A DNA stretch of 58,143 nucleotides from DYRB01 sp963802205 (GTDB lineage: Bacteria > Pseudomonadota > Gammaproteobacteria > Chromatiales > Chromatiaceae), in NCBI GenBank assembly GCA_963802205.1, contig CAWDHW010000034.1:1-58143 (forward strand), written 5' to 3'. The notes under the pieces are model-generated. The model made no database searches. It saw only the letters and a program-made list of their open reading frames with translations, and was not told the DNA's origin. The position numbers and the translations under genes are program-made. Positions 23,090 through 33,997 of the stretch are shown here, one piece after another (the first letter of the stretch is position 1; each line of letters opens with the position of its first letter).

Positions 23090-23120
23090 ACCCGGACGAG
23101 CGCATCGCCGCTTTCCCCCT

Positions 23121-24779
23121 TCATGCCAGCGCGCGTCCCGCCGCCGCAGGGTCGGCCAGATCGACCCCGCAAGCCTCAGCGCCGCGGAGGATGTCAAGCA
23201 GCAGTTCTTCCTGCGCCTGGAGGAACTCGGGGGTGGAGGTGGTGAGTATCCGCGCGAAGACCTCGATCTCGACGTTCCTCGCGCCGGCACCAAGTCCGAC
23301 CAGACGCACGCGAGGCAGACCGGGTGCCGTCTCGACGAGTGGGTGGGCCCCGACGCGACGGCGAAGCTCGGCCAGCAGCGCCTCGATCCGCGCGCTGGAG
23401 AGGCCGCTCGGGAGGGCGACTTTGTGCTGGAAGGTGCAGTTCGGTCGGGCCGAGACGTTGACGAGCTGCGCCTTGGCCAGATCGGCGTTCGGAACCGAGG
23501 TCAGGGTGCCGTCCGCCCCGCGGATCCGCGTGGAGCGGGGCCCGATCGACTCCACTTTCCCGCTGCCTGTGCCGAAGCGGATCTGGTCGCCGACGCGGAA
23601 GGGGCGGTCGGCGAAGAGGGTGACGCCCCCCAGCAGGTTCTCGACGGTGGATTGCGCGGCGAGCGCGAGCGCGATGCCGCCGATGCTGACGCCGGCAAGC
23701 AGGCCCACGCCCGGTACGCCGATGTCCTTCGCACCGTAGAGCAGGATGCCACCCGCCGCGACCAGCGACCCGACCCGGGCCACGATGCGCAGCAGGTGCG
23801 CGTCGAAGGTATCTTCCGGGAAGGTGGGCGACGCGATGATGGCCTCGGCGATCAGCCAGCAGGCGCACCAGGCCGCCCAGGCGGCTGCCACATAGAGCGC
23901 GAGGGTGGCGACCAGGGTCTCGGCGCGTGCGATCTCACTCGAGGGGACGACCTGCCAGGCGATGAAGCCATGGCCGAGCACGACCAGGACGCCGAGCAGC
24001 ACCGGGACCGTGAGCCGGAGCGCATAGCGACGCCAGGCCGGGCCCGTCCGCGTCCAGCGGCCGACCAGTGACCGCCATCGCAGGACGACCACGACGATGG
24101 TCGCGGCGATGAAGCCGGTGAACAGCACCTTCCAGATCGGCGTGCCGAGCATCGTCGCCTGCAGTGATGCCGGCAGGCGCTCCAGGGGCAGCCGCATCAG
24201 CCAGGGCCCGACGACGCGCTGCTGCACCGTTGCCCAATCGCCGACCGCACTCGGACGCAGCGCGGGCAGGCCCTCGGCCTGGGCGTGGATCTGTGGAAGC
24301 CGCGCCACCGTGGCGGCCGAGAAGACGTAGTCTCCGGAGCGCGGACCCTCACCCAGCCGGACCATGCGGATTTCGGTGCCCGGGATCGTCCAGTGCGGTG
24401 GCAGATCGCCGCCTGGCCCATCGGCGCCACCAGGGACCGATTCCGGCGGGATCTCCGGCAGCCGCAGCAGGATGTCGGCAAGGTAGCCGACGATGGCATT
24501 GCCGGCCTTCTGGCGCGTTGCGGGCGGGATCTCGCTGAGATCGAATAGCTGCGCACCGATCCTCTGCAAGGCGTCCGACAGGGCGAACTGCGTCACGGTC
24601 GTCGGGGCCGCGATGTAGGTCTCGTAGAGGGCCTCGACCCGCCTGGTCTCGGCGTGGAAGGAACCCAGGGTGGCGGCGGGGCTCGACGCGTCGAGCTCTG
24701 CCAGCAGGCCGGTTGCACCGCCCTGCCCATGGCATAGGAGCCCAATCGCCAGAACCAGCGTCCGGAGGAACTGTGTCAT
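23121..24779 (-). CDS. Mechanosensitive ion channel, MscS family
   Basis: This 552-residue channel subunit probably opens under osmotic downshift. It has a cleavable signal (FLRTLVLAIGLLCHG), a periplasmic domain of about 200 residues, several transmembrane helices from about residue 235, and the MscS pore helix and beta domain (GVSIGGIALALAAQSTVENL, then FADRPFRVGDQIRF and SVPNADLAKAQLVN). I chose the ATG at 24779 because it yields the signal peptide. The frame stays open for 300 codons further upstream, which I regard as a GC-rich artefact. Its neighbours on both sides are gene fragments, so it may have come in with a recombined segment. Confidence 0.88.
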   Translation of the reverse strand: MTQFLRTLVLAIGLLCHGQGGATGLLAELDASSPAATLGSFHAETRRVEALYETYIAAPTTVTQFALSDALQRIGAQLFDLSEIPPATRQKAGNAIVGYLADILLRLPEIPPESVPGGADGPGGDLPPHWTIPGTEIRMVRLGEGPRSGDYVFSAATVARLPQIHAQAEGLPALRPSAVGDWATVQQRVVGPWLMRLPLERLPASLQATMLGTPIWKVLFTGFIAATIVVVVLRWRSLVGRWTRTGPAWRRYALRLTVPVLLGVLVVLGHGFIAWQVVPSSEIARAETLVATLALYVAAAWAAWCACWLIAEAIIASPTFPEDTFDAHLLRIVARVGSLVAAGGILLYGAKDIGVPGVGLLAGVSIGGIALALAAQSTVENLLGGVTLFADRPFRVGDQIRFGTGSGKVESIGPRSTRIRGADGTLTSVPNADLAKAQLVNVSARPNCTFQHKVALPSGLSSARIEALLAELRRRVGAHPLVETAPGLPRVRLVGLGAGARNVEIEVFARILTTSTPEFLQAQEELLLDILRGAEACGVDLADPAAAGRALA

Positions 24780-24782
24780 GCC

Positions 24783-25100
24783 GTGGCAGGCCCTTCCGCG
24801 CCCGTTCGCGATCCGGGTGCCCCGGAAGCTGTTACCGACCACGCCGCCCTGGCCTGCTTCGGCGCACGTCTGCCACTGAGAACGGCAGGCTCGACCGGCG
24901 TCTACCAGCACGACCGCGGCACGAGCGGCATCGTCCCGCACCGGGAGACTCACAAGCCCAGCCCCGGGCCGCTCATACTCAGGCTGGAAGCTCCAGACGT
25001 CAGGAATGCAGACATTGCAGGGGTTGTCCATGTCGTCCTGGACGATGATCACCTGGCCGTTCACGGCGCAGGTCTCAAGGTCGCGGTCGATCGTCACCAA
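24783..25100 (-). other. Possible coding remnant of unknown type
   Basis: One minus-strand frame here has strong C/G third-position bias and a non-random composition, including TIDRDLETC, VNGQVIIVQDDMDNPC and VWSFQPEYERPG. It has no clear start and no stop before it enters the MscS gene. I do not recognise the family. It may be the middle of a deleted gene. Confidence 0.3.
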
Positions 25101-25129
25101 CGGATAGTAAGGCCAACCGCATTGACTGC

Positions 25130-25405
25130 ATGCCGGTTGGAGTGCCTGGGACGGTAGCATCGAAGAAAGACTTCTGGCAAGGACTCCTCGATAACCTGCT
25201 CTACCCCCACAACGGTGAATGGCGCGCGCACTGTGCAACACCGCGCTGGCCGCCGCCAGCTCGCGAGTTGCGTAACCGGGTCGAGGCGGCTGCCCGCGGC
25301 CCGGGCACGCCGTATCTGCACCTCGGCTTCTGGATCGAGGGCTGCCGCAAGGTGAACCACAAGACTCGTTTCCGCTCCCTGGAGGCATGGAACGAGCGGT
25401 ACTGA
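25130..25405 (+). pseudogene. Fragment ending like Asp/Glu leucyltransferase (bpt)
   Basis: The last 35 codons encode PYLHLGFWIEGCRKVNHK then TRFRSLE, closely matching the conserved C-terminal block of the bacterial Ate1-type leucyl/arginyl-transferases (YLGYWI-x-x-C-x-KM-x-YK-x-x-F-x-PLE, from memory). The preceding 50 codons do not look like that family, and the catalytic N-terminal half is absent. Codon use is consistent with real coding ancestry. I read it as a fused remnant convergent with cydC; a short genuine protein is less likely. Confidence 0.45.
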
Positions 25406-25422
25406 AACAGCTACGGCCCGGG

Positions 25423-27168
25423 TCAACCCATCCCCGACTCGACCATCCCCAGGAGCTTGGGATAGTGCTCGCCAGCCAGGAGGGTCCTGTGGCTCCCCCG
25501 CTCCAGGACGCGCCCGGCATCCAGTACCAGGATCTCGTCCATGGCCTCGAGCCCCACAACCCTGTGGGTGACCAGCAGGACGCTGCGCCCCTCCATGAGG
25601 CGGTCGATGGCGGCCAGGAGCGATCGCTCAGTGGCGGCGTCCAGGCCCTCGGTGGGCTCGTCCAGCAAGAGGATGGGGGCATCCTTCAGCAGGGCGCGGG
25701 CCACTGCGATGCGCCGCCCCTGCCCGCCGGAGAGGCGTAGCCCGGTGCCGCCCACCCAGGTGTCGTAACCCTCCGGCAGGGTGCAGATGAAGTCGTGGAT
25801 CTGGGCGACGCGACAGGCCTGCTCCAAGGCGTCCTGGGGGGCCTGCGGATTGGCCAACAGGAGATTGTCGCGGATGCTGGCATCGAACAGGTGACTGTGT
25901 TGACTGACCAGTGCGATGTGGCGGCGCAGGTCCTCGCCGTGGAAGTCCGCCAGGTCCTGGCCGCCGAGGCGGATCTGGCCCTGGTCCGGTGCCCAGAAGC
26001 CGAGAATCAGATTGAACAGGGTGCTCTTGCCGGACCCGGTGGCCCCGACCACGGCGACCCGGCCCCCGGGCGGGAGCCGAAGATCGATCCGCTCCAAGGC
26101 CGGCCCCGCGGCCTTGGGGTAGCTGAAGCCAACCCCCACCAGGGCCAGGTCGAACCCTTGGGGCCGTGGCGATGGCCCTGCCGGCACCGGGACCGCGGGT
26201 TGCGCATCGACGACCTCGAACAACCGCCGCGCCGCCGCACGGATGCCCCCCAGGTGGGCAAAGGCCTGGGGCAAGGGGGCCACGGCCTCGAAGGCCGCCA
26301 GGGTGAAAAGGGCAATCAGGGCCAGGACCGGCGGGGCCAAGGCCCCGTCGCCTGCCGGCCCCAGCAGGGGGATGGCGAGCCACAGGGCGCACCACAGGGC
26401 CAGGTTGGCGGCCAGCGAGACGGCCCCCTGGGCGGCGGCGGTGGCACCATTGAGCCGGTCCTGGTCCGCCACCAGGGCCTCGCTCAGGGTCTGAATGCGC
26501 TTGCCCTGGGCCGCATCGGCCCCGTAGACCAGCAACTCCGGCAGGCCCTGGATGGTATCGATGGCGGCGCTGCGCAGTTGGGCCTGGGTCTCCACCAGGC
26601 GCCGCCCGGGTGCGGCCCCACGCGACTGCGTCCAGAGCGGGACCAGGACCCCAGCCACCAACAGCAGGGCCAGGGTCGTCAAGGCCAGTCGCAGGTCGAA
26701 GCGCGCAAGAAACACAAAGGCCAGGCCGAGCCCGGCGACGGCGACCAGGACCGGGGCCAGGAGGCGCAGATACAGGCCATCGAGGGCGTCGATGTCGGCG
26801 CGGATGCGGCTCAGGAGGTCGCCGCTGTGGATCTGTTGCAGCCGCGCCGGCGCCAGAGGCTCAAGGCGGTCGTAGAACCAGACCCGCAGCCCGGAGAGCT
26901 GACGCAGGGTCGCCTCGTGGCTCACCAGACGTTCCGCGTAGCGCCCCGCCGTGCGCAGGATGGCGCTGCCCCGCACCAGGGCCGCCGGGGTAAAGTAGTT
27001 CATGGCCACCCCGGCGGACCCGGCCACCGCCATGGCGGAAATAAACCAGCCGGAGGTCGCCAGCAGGGTGACGTTCGCCACCAGGGTAAGGAGCCCGAGC
27101 AGTGCCCCCAGGGCCATCCATCCGCGGTAGGGGGCGATGAGGCGAAGCAGGCGCCGGAGGTCCTTCAT
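25423..27168 (-). CDS. cydC: Thiol-reductant ABC exporter subunit CydC
   Basis: This 581-residue fused permease-ATPase, with CydD, exports glutathione and cysteine to the periplasm, needed for cytochrome bd and c-type cytochrome maturation. It has six transmembrane helices in the first 300 residues (GALLGLLTLVANVTLLATSG onwards), Walker A GATGSGKST, signature LSGGQGRRIAVAR, and Walker B ILLLDEPTEG. The start overlaps the cydD stop (ATGA). No cydAB genes are in the window, so here the pair more likely serves c-type cytochromes such as those at 49.7-50.7 kb; that link is inference. Confidence 0.95.
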   Translation of the reverse strand: MKDLRRLLRLIAPYRGWMALGALLGLLTLVANVTLLATSGWFISAMAVAGSAGVAMNYFTPAALVRGSAILRTAGRYAERLVSHEATLRQLSGLRVWFYDRLEPLAPARLQQIHSGDLLSRIRADIDALDGLYLRLLAPVLVAVAGLGLAFVFLARFDLRLALTTLALLLVAGVLVPLWTQSRGAAPGRRLVETQAQLRSAAIDTIQGLPELLVYGADAAQGKRIQTLSEALVADQDRLNGATAAAQGAVSLAANLALWCALWLAIPLLGPAGDGALAPPVLALIALFTLAAFEAVAPLPQAFAHLGGIRAAARRLFEVVDAQPAVPVPAGPSPRPQGFDLALVGVGFSYPKAAGPALERIDLRLPPGGRVAVVGATGSGKSTLFNLILGFWAPDQGQIRLGGQDLADFHGEDLRRHIALVSQHSHLFDASIRDNLLLANPQAPQDALEQACRVAQIHDFICTLPEGYDTWVGGTGLRLSGGQGRRIAVARALLKDAPILLLDEPTEGLDAATERSLLAAIDRLMEGRSVLLVTHRVVGLEAMDEILVLDAGRVLERGSHRTLLAGEHYPKLLGMVESGMG

Positions 27169-28922
27169 GCCACCCCCGCATAGGCCGATACCAGGCGGCG
27201 ATAGGGCCCATCGGCTGCCATCAGGGTGGCATGGCTACCGGACTCGACCAGCCGACCGGCGTCCAGGACCAGGATGCGATCCGCCCGGCGCACGGTTCGT
27301 AAGCGGTGTGCGACCACCACCAGGGTGCGCCCCGCCGCCAGGTCGTCGATCCCAGCCTGCACCAGATCCTCGCTGGCCGGGTCCAGGCTCGCGGTGGGCT
27401 CGTCGAGGATCGCCACGGGGGCGTCGCGAAGGAAGGCCCGGGCCAGGGCCACACGCTGGATCTGGCCCCCGGAGAGCCCCACGCCACCCTCGCCGACCTG
27501 GGTCGCGTAAGACTTCGGCAGGGCCTCGATGAAGTCCGCGGCCCGCGCCAGTCCCGCCGCCCGACGCACCGCGTCCAGGTCCGCCTCGGGTCGGCCGAGG
27601 CGGATGTTGTCCAGCAGGGTACCGGCAAAGAGCCGCGGCTGCTGCGGCACCCAGGCCAGGTGTCGGCGCCAGTCTGTCAGGTCCAACCCGCTCAGGTCCG
27701 CCCCGTTGACCAGGATGCGACCGGTGTCCGGGCGCAGGAAGCCGAGCAGGAGCTGGACCACCGTGGTCTTACCCGCCCCGCTCGCCCCCACCAGGGCGAC
27801 CCGCTCACCGGGGCGGACCTCCAGATCCAGCCCCCGTAAGGCTTCGCGTCCCGGCGCGTAAGCGAAGCTCACCCCCTCCAAGCGCAGGTGGATGGCCCGA
27901 CCCGGGACCTTGGCCCCACCCACCGCCGGCCCTGGCAGCGGGGCGTCAAAGATTTCCATGAGCTGCCGGGCCGCTGCGATGGCCTCCATGCGACCGTGGT
28001 AGTGGGTCCCCAGGTTGCGCAGGGGCAGAAAGAACTCCGGCACCAGCAGCAGCACACAGAAACCGGCGACGAGGTCGATCTCCGGCACGCTAAGCCCAGT
28101 GGGCAGGGGCAGATCCAGGCCGTAGAGGCGAAAGCCGACGAACACGGCGACGATGGCGATGCTGATGCTGGCGATGAACTCCAGTACCGCCGAGGACAGG
28201 AAGGCCACCCGCAGGACCTGCATGGTGGCGGCTCGGTAGTCCTCGGACACTCGCGCTATGACATCGCCCTGGGCCCGACTGGCGTTGAACACCTTTAGGG
28301 TAGTCAGCCCCTGGATGGTATCCAGAAAATGGGCGCTCATCCGCGCCAGGCGCCGCCACTGGCGCTGGTTAAGGGCCTCCGCCCCCTTGCCGATCAGGAT
28401 CATGAAGACCGGGATCAGGGGCGCCGTGATCAGCAGGACCAGGGCGGACAGCCAGTCCAGGGCGAACACCGCCACCAGGATAGTCAGCGGCACCAGGGCG
28501 GCGAGCGTCCTGGCCGGGAGGTAGCGGGCGTAGTAGGGCTCCAGATCCTCGACCCCCTTGATCAGGGACTCCACCAGGGCACCGCTGCGCTTGGCGGCGA
28601 CATAGGCCGGTCCCAGTCCCTGGATGTGCCGGACCAGACGCCTGCGCAGGGCCAGCCTGACCCTGGCGGCACCGCGGAAGGCGGCACGTTCCGCCATCCA
28701 GGCGAGCGCGGCGCGCCCGAGAAAGAGCCCCAACAACGGCCACAGCCAGGGCTGCACCTCCGTAAGCCCCGCGCCCTGGGAAATGGCCGCATCCACCACG
28801 CTGGCCAACAGCCACGCCTGGACGACGACCAGCAGGCCGCCGGTGGCACCCAGCGCCACCGCCAGCGGCAGATAGGCCCCGGCCAGGGGCTTGTGACGGT
28901 TGAGCCACTGGACGGCGGGCAT
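27165..28922 (-). CDS. cydD: Thiol-reductant ABC exporter subunit CydD
   Basis: This 585-residue partner of CydC opens the two-gene operon. Six transmembrane helices are followed by an ATPase domain with Walker A GASGAGKTT, signature LSGGQIQRVALAR and Walker B VAILDEPTASLD. The Q-loop region is WVPQQPRLFAGT. The 4-bp overlap with cydC suggests translational coupling and equal subunit supply. The ATG at 28922 leads directly into the family N-terminus (VQWLNRHK). Confidence 0.95.
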   Translation of the reverse strand: MPAVQWLNRHKPLAGAYLPLAVALGATGGLLVVVQAWLLASVVDAAISQGAGLTEVQPWLWPLLGLFLGRAALAWMAERAAFRGAARVRLALRRRLVRHIQGLGPAYVAAKRSGALVESLIKGVEDLEPYYARYLPARTLAALVPLTILVAVFALDWLSALVLLITAPLIPVFMILIGKGAEALNQRQWRRLARMSAHFLDTIQGLTTLKVFNASRAQGDVIARVSEDYRAATMQVLRVAFLSSAVLEFIASISIAIVAVFVGFRLYGLDLPLPTGLSVPEIDLVAGFCVLLLVPEFFLPLRNLGTHYHGRMEAIAAARQLMEIFDAPLPGPAVGGAKVPGRAIHLRLEGVSFAYAPGREALRGLDLEVRPGERVALVGASGAGKTTVVQLLLGFLRPDTGRILVNGADLSGLDLTDWRRHLAWVPQQPRLFAGTLLDNIRLGRPEADLDAVRRAAGLARAADFIEALPKSYATQVGEGGVGLSGGQIQRVALARAFLRDAPVAILDEPTASLDPASEDLVQAGIDDLAAGRTLVVVAHRLRTVRRADRILVLDAGRLVESGSHATLMAADGPYRRLVSAYAGVA

Positions 28923-29003
28923 AGACGCACCAAGTGAAGATCGCGGGGATGGGGGCCAGCAAGGATAGCGGGGGCGGCGTCAAGGTAACAACGCGCTGAA
29001 CCC

Positions 29004-29029
29004 GGGCGCTGAACCCGAGCCAGGTGCGC
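29004..29029 (+). repeat. Tandem 13-bp duplication upstream of srkA
   Basis: GCGCTGAACCCGG is followed by GCGCTGAACCCGA in the 212-bp divergent spacer between cydD and srkA. No promoter is convincing here. The duplication could be a protein site pair or simple slippage. Confidence 0.4.
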
Positions 29030-29134
29030 GCCTGCGCAGCGCCCGGGGTCGAGCGCCAGGTCTGAACCCGGAATGTGGCGCCCTAACTGCGCCGCCTCAT
29101 CCTGCTTCGGGTGACCGACAGGTACAATGGCCGC

Positions 29135-30127
29135 ATGGACAAGAACCCCGCCACCCCCTACGCGGCCCTGAGCCCCGATCTGATCCTCGATGCCTGCGAG
29201 TCCCTGGGACTTCCGGCGGACGGGCACCTGCTGGCACTCAACAGTTACGAGAACCGCGTCTACCAGATCGGGCTGGACGAGGCCGCCCCGGTGATTGCCA
29301 AGTTCTACCGGCCCAACCGCTGGTCGGACGCGGAGATCCTCGAAGAACACGGCTTCGCCCGGGAATTGGCCGATCTGGAGATCCCCGCCATACCGCCGCT
29401 GGAGATCGGCGGCCATACCCTGCACCGCTTCGCCGGGTTTCGCTTCTCCCTGTCCCTGTGCCGCGGTGGTCGCACCCCGGAGCTGGGGGACCCGGACGTG
29501 CTGGAGTGGATCGGGCGCTTCATCGGCCGCATCCACGCACTGGGGGCGGTGGAACCCTTCCGCTACCGACCGACGCTGGACATCGCCGCGTTCGGCGACG
29601 AGCCGCGGGCCTTCCTGCTCAACAACGGGTGGATCCCCGCCGACTTGGAGCCGGCCTACCGCAGCGTCGTCGATCACGCCCTGGAGGGTGTGCACGCCTG
29701 CTTCGCCCGTGCCGGACAGGTCGAGCACCTGCGCCTGCACGGCGACTGCCATCGCGGCAACATCCTCTGGACCGACGAGGGGCCGCACTTCGTGGACTTC
29801 GACGACACCCGCATGGGCCCGGCGGTACAGGACCTATGGATGTTGCTCTCCGGCAGCAGGGAGGAGATGTCCATCCAACTCCAGCACGTCTTGGCGGGGT
29901 ACGAGGACTTCCGCGACTTCGATCTGCGCGAGTTGCACTTGATGGAGGCCCTGCGGACGCTCCGCTTGATCCACTACTCGGCCTGGATCGCCCGGCGCTG
30001 GGACGACCCCGCCTTCCCCGCCGCCTTCCCCTGGTTCAATGACACGCGCTATTGGCAGGACCGCATCCTGGAGCTTAAAGAACAGATCGCTGCCATGCAG
30101 GAGGGGCCGCTTTGGACCCTGCCCTGA
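29135..30127 (+). CDS. srkA: Stress response kinase A (YihE/RdoA family)
   Basis: This 330-residue serine/threonine kinase with aminoglycoside-phosphotransferase fold counters envelope-stress-induced death in enterobacteria. Visible landmarks: ALNSYENRVYQIGL (nucleotide loop), VIAKFYRPNRW (ATP lysine), catalytic loop HGDCHRGNILW and metal-binding FVDFDDTRMGPAVQDLW. The ATG at 29135 gives the usual family N-terminus; another ATG at 29111 lacks support. It is divergent from cydDC. Confidence 0.93.
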   Translation: MDKNPATPYAALSPDLILDACESLGLPADGHLLALNSYENRVYQIGLDEAAPVIAKFYRPNRWSDAEILEEHGFARELADLEIPAIPPLEIGGHTLHRFAGFRFSLSLCRGGRTPELGDPDVLEWIGRFIGRIHALGAVEPFRYRPTLDIAAFGDEPRAFLLNNGWIPADLEPAYRSVVDHALEGVHACFARAGQVEHLRLHGDCHRGNILWTDEGPHFVDFDDTRMGPAVQDLWMLLSGSREEMSIQLQHVLAGYEDFRDFDLRELHLMEALRTLRLIHYSAWIARRWDDPAFPAAFPWFNDTRYWQDRILELKEQIAAMQEGPLWTLP

Positions 30128-30327
30128 CGCGTGCCCGGCACGACCCGGTTGCGACATCGTTGGCACCAAGGAATGCTGTTGCGCTTTCAGGGTCAATAGC
30201 CGCGGCCTGGCGCCCGACGCGCCGGGACGGCGCTCCCACGGCGAACAGGACGCATCGGTTTGCCAGGGGTCTACCGGCGCCCTACAAACCCCGTCCCACA
30301 CCTTCCGGCTATACCCCCTGACCCGCC

Positions 30328-30828
30328 ATGAGCCCGGCCCAACCCGATGTGCTGACCTGCGGCGAAGTCGGGCGCCCGACCCTGGACGCCTTCGCCGCCC
30401 GTTACGGCCTCACCTGCACCTGGGCGGCAGACGGGGCCCCGATCCCCGGTTCCTACTGGGGCCCACCGGAGGCCGGGCTACTGGGGAACCAACTCCATCT
30501 GCGCGACGACACCCCGCTGCACTCGGCCCTGCATGAGGCCTGTCACTATGTCTGCATGGACACCATCCGCCGGAGTACCCTGCACACGGACGCCGGCGGG
30601 GACTTTGCCGAAGAAGACGCCGTCTGCTACCTCCAGTGCCTGCTGGGAGACCACTTCCCTGGGGTCGGGCGGGCGCGCCTTTGGCGGGATATGGACGCCT
30701 GGGGCTATACATTCCGGCTGGGGTCCGCCCGGGCCTGGTTCGAGGCGGACGCGGCCGAGGCCCGCCAGTGGCTGTTGGCCCGGGGCCTCATCGACCCGGA
30801 CGGGCGCCCGACCTGGGCCCTGCGCTGA
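30328..30828 (+). CDS. Uncharacterised protein with HExxH motif
   Basis: This 166-residue protein lacks a signal peptide. It contains LHEACHYVCMD, a perfect HExxH zinc-protease signature, followed about 22 residues later by FAEEDAVCYLQ, whose Glu could be the third ligand as in gluzincins. The N-terminal half is rich in Gly, Pro and Thr around the strand LTCTWAADG. Five Cys residues are clustered around the motif. I do not recognise a named family. It follows srkA by 200 bp and faces a convergent GlcG/HbpS-like gene, so context gives little help. Confidence 0.7.
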   Translation: MSPAQPDVLTCGEVGRPTLDAFAARYGLTCTWAADGAPIPGSYWGPPEAGLLGNQLHLRDDTPLHSALHEACHYVCMDTIRRSTLHTDAGGDFAEEDAVCYLQCLLGDHFPGVGRARLWRDMDAWGYTFRLGSARAWFEADAAEARQWLLARGLIDPDGRPTWALR

Positions 30829-30830
30829 CC

Positions 30831-31328
30831 TCAGTCTGCGAACTCCAGGCGCTCGCGCACCTTCTCCAATGCCTTGAGGGCACAGGCTTCGTCCTTGTCC
30901 CCACCGGGGGCCCCACTGACGCCGACGGCCCCCACCAGGGTCCCGGCCGCGCGGATGGGCACTCCCCCCTCCAGGACCAGGATGCCATCGACGTGGTTCA
31001 TCTCCTGACGGATGTCGTCGCGGTTCCTGCGGAACTCCGCCGAGGCGACCCCGGAGAGGATGACGGCGTTGGCCTTCTCGGTGGCGATCTGGATGGTGAA
31101 GCGGCTGGCGCCGAGGTCCCGCAGCATCGCCTGGGGGTCGCCGGCGCGGTCCACTACCACGGCGGTCACCTGCCAGCCGTCGGCCCGACAGGCCTCGACC
31201 GCCGCCCGGGCTATGTCCGCCGCCAGTTCGAGGGTCATGCGGGTGCTGGTCACGAAGTCCCCAGCCTGGGAGACGCGCAGCGGCAGGAGGGCCGCCAGGG
31301 CCAGGGCTGCGGTCCGGTTGGATCTCAT
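30831..31328 (-). CDS. Secreted GlcG/HbpS family heme-binding-type protein
   Basis: This 165-residue protein has a Sec signal (RTAALALAALLPLRVSQA) and a GlcG/HbpS domain (formerly DUF336): LELAADIARAAVEACRADGW, VVVDRAGDPQAMLR, VEGGVPI-like LEGGVPIRAAGTLVGAVGVSGAPG, and the tail DEACALKALEKV. Members bind heme or act as redox-stress sensors, but many have no known role. The ATG at 31328 is preceded by GGAG at good spacing; an upstream ATG would hide the signal. Confidence 0.88.
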   Translation of the reverse strand: MRSNRTAALALAALLPLRVSQAGDFVTSTRMTLELAADIARAAVEACRADGWQVTAVVVDRAGDPQAMLRDLGASRFTIQIATEKANAVILSGVASAEFRRNRDDIRQEMNHVDGILVLEGGVPIRAAGTLVGAVGVSGAPGGDKDEACALKALEKVRERLEFAD

Positions 31329-31443
31329 TGGCTTGCTCCAGTTGCGTGGGCCGCGAGCATAACGGAAACGGGACACCGTATCGCCGCGCCGAACGCGATA
31401 AAATGCCCGACCTCAAGGCCCCCCGGCCAGACCCGGAGACCCG

Positions 31444-33315
<1,872 letters not shown>

Positions 33316-33354
33316 TGGCCATGGTTTGTATGCTCAGGCCAGCCATCGCCCCTG

Positions 33355-33530
33355 GGGGAAAGGCGACCCCCTCACCTCGGCCGCTGCTCCCGGCGCGGCT
33401 TTTGGCCAGGGATGGCCAGTATCCCAGGGCGCGGGGAGCCCTGGGACTACCTCCTCCGTCCCTGGAGTCGCCGACCCTCTCCCCAAGGGGAGAGGGAGAC
33501 ATCGAGCGCGCTTCGCGCGGTTTACTTAGG
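33355..33530. repeat. Dispersed GC-rich repeat between hscA and fdx
   Basis: The spacer contains tract-rich segments (CCCCCTCACCTCGG), an inverted pair CCCTCTCCCC/GGGGAGAGGG around AA, and a terminal palindrome GAGCGCGCTTCGCGCGG. The order matches the insert inside glnE at 8191-8266 read on the minus strand, so both belong to one family. Its hairpins could attenuate transcription into fdx. Confidence 0.6.
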
Positions 33531-33539
33531 TTTGACCCC

Positions 33540-33878
33540 ATGACCAAACTGATTTTCCTGCCACACATCGAGCTTTGCCCGGAGGGTGCCGTGTTCGAGG
33601 TGGAACCAGGCATCACACTCTGTGACGCCGCCCTGGCTCATGGCATCGAGCTGCCTCATGCCTGCGAGAAGTCCTGCGCCTGCACCACCTGCCACGTTAT
33701 TCTGCGAGAGGGCTACGACTCCCTGGAGCCGGCGGAGGAGTTGGAAGAGGACCTGCTGGACAAGGCCTGGGGTCTGGAGCCCGAGTCCCGCCTTGGCTGC
33801 CAGGCGGTGGTAGGGACCCAGGACCTGGTCATCGAGATCCCAAGGTACACCATCAACATGGTGTCCGAGGCCCATTGA
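33540..33878 (+). CDS. fdx: ISC-system [2Fe-2S] ferredoxin
   Basis: This 112-residue adrenodoxin-type ferredoxin supplies electrons for Fe-S cluster assembly. Cluster ligands lie in HACEKSCACTTCHVI and LGCQAV, and the acidic segment EELEEDLLDKAWGLEPESRLGC is typical. The ATG at 33540 starts MTKLIFLPH, the family N-terminus. It probably shares a transcript with hscA despite the repeat-filled spacer. iscX follows after a REP-like pair. Confidence 0.96.
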   Translation: MTKLIFLPHIELCPEGAVFEVEPGITLCDAALAHGIELPHACEKSCACTTCHVILREGYDSLEPAEELEEDLLDKAWGLEPESRLGCQAVVGTQDLVIEIPRYTINMVSEAH

Positions 33879-33888
33879 TGAGACGTCT

Positions 33889-33962
33889 GTAGGTCGGGCG
33901 TTAGCCCGACGGCAGTGGTACGGTCACCTGCAAGTCCGCCGTCGGGCTACAAACTCCGACCC
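33889..33962. repeat. REP-type inverted pair between fdx and iscX
   Basis: GTAGGTCGGGCGTTAGCCCGACGG is matched by the opposite-strand copy in CCGTCGGGCTACAAACTCCGACCC: both share the GTCGG and TAGCCCGACGGC blocks. Two head-to-head REP units of this kind form a large stem-loop in the transcript. I see no REP-associated transposase in the window. Confidence 0.7.
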
Positions 33963-33997
33963 ACGGCACCCCCGACCAACCAAGAGGAAACCAGCCC

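Noticed and set aside
24780..25682. Upstream extension of the mscS frame by 300 codons
   Set aside because: The ATG at 24779 begins a signal peptide. The extension partly reads the antisense of cydC and is low-complexity.
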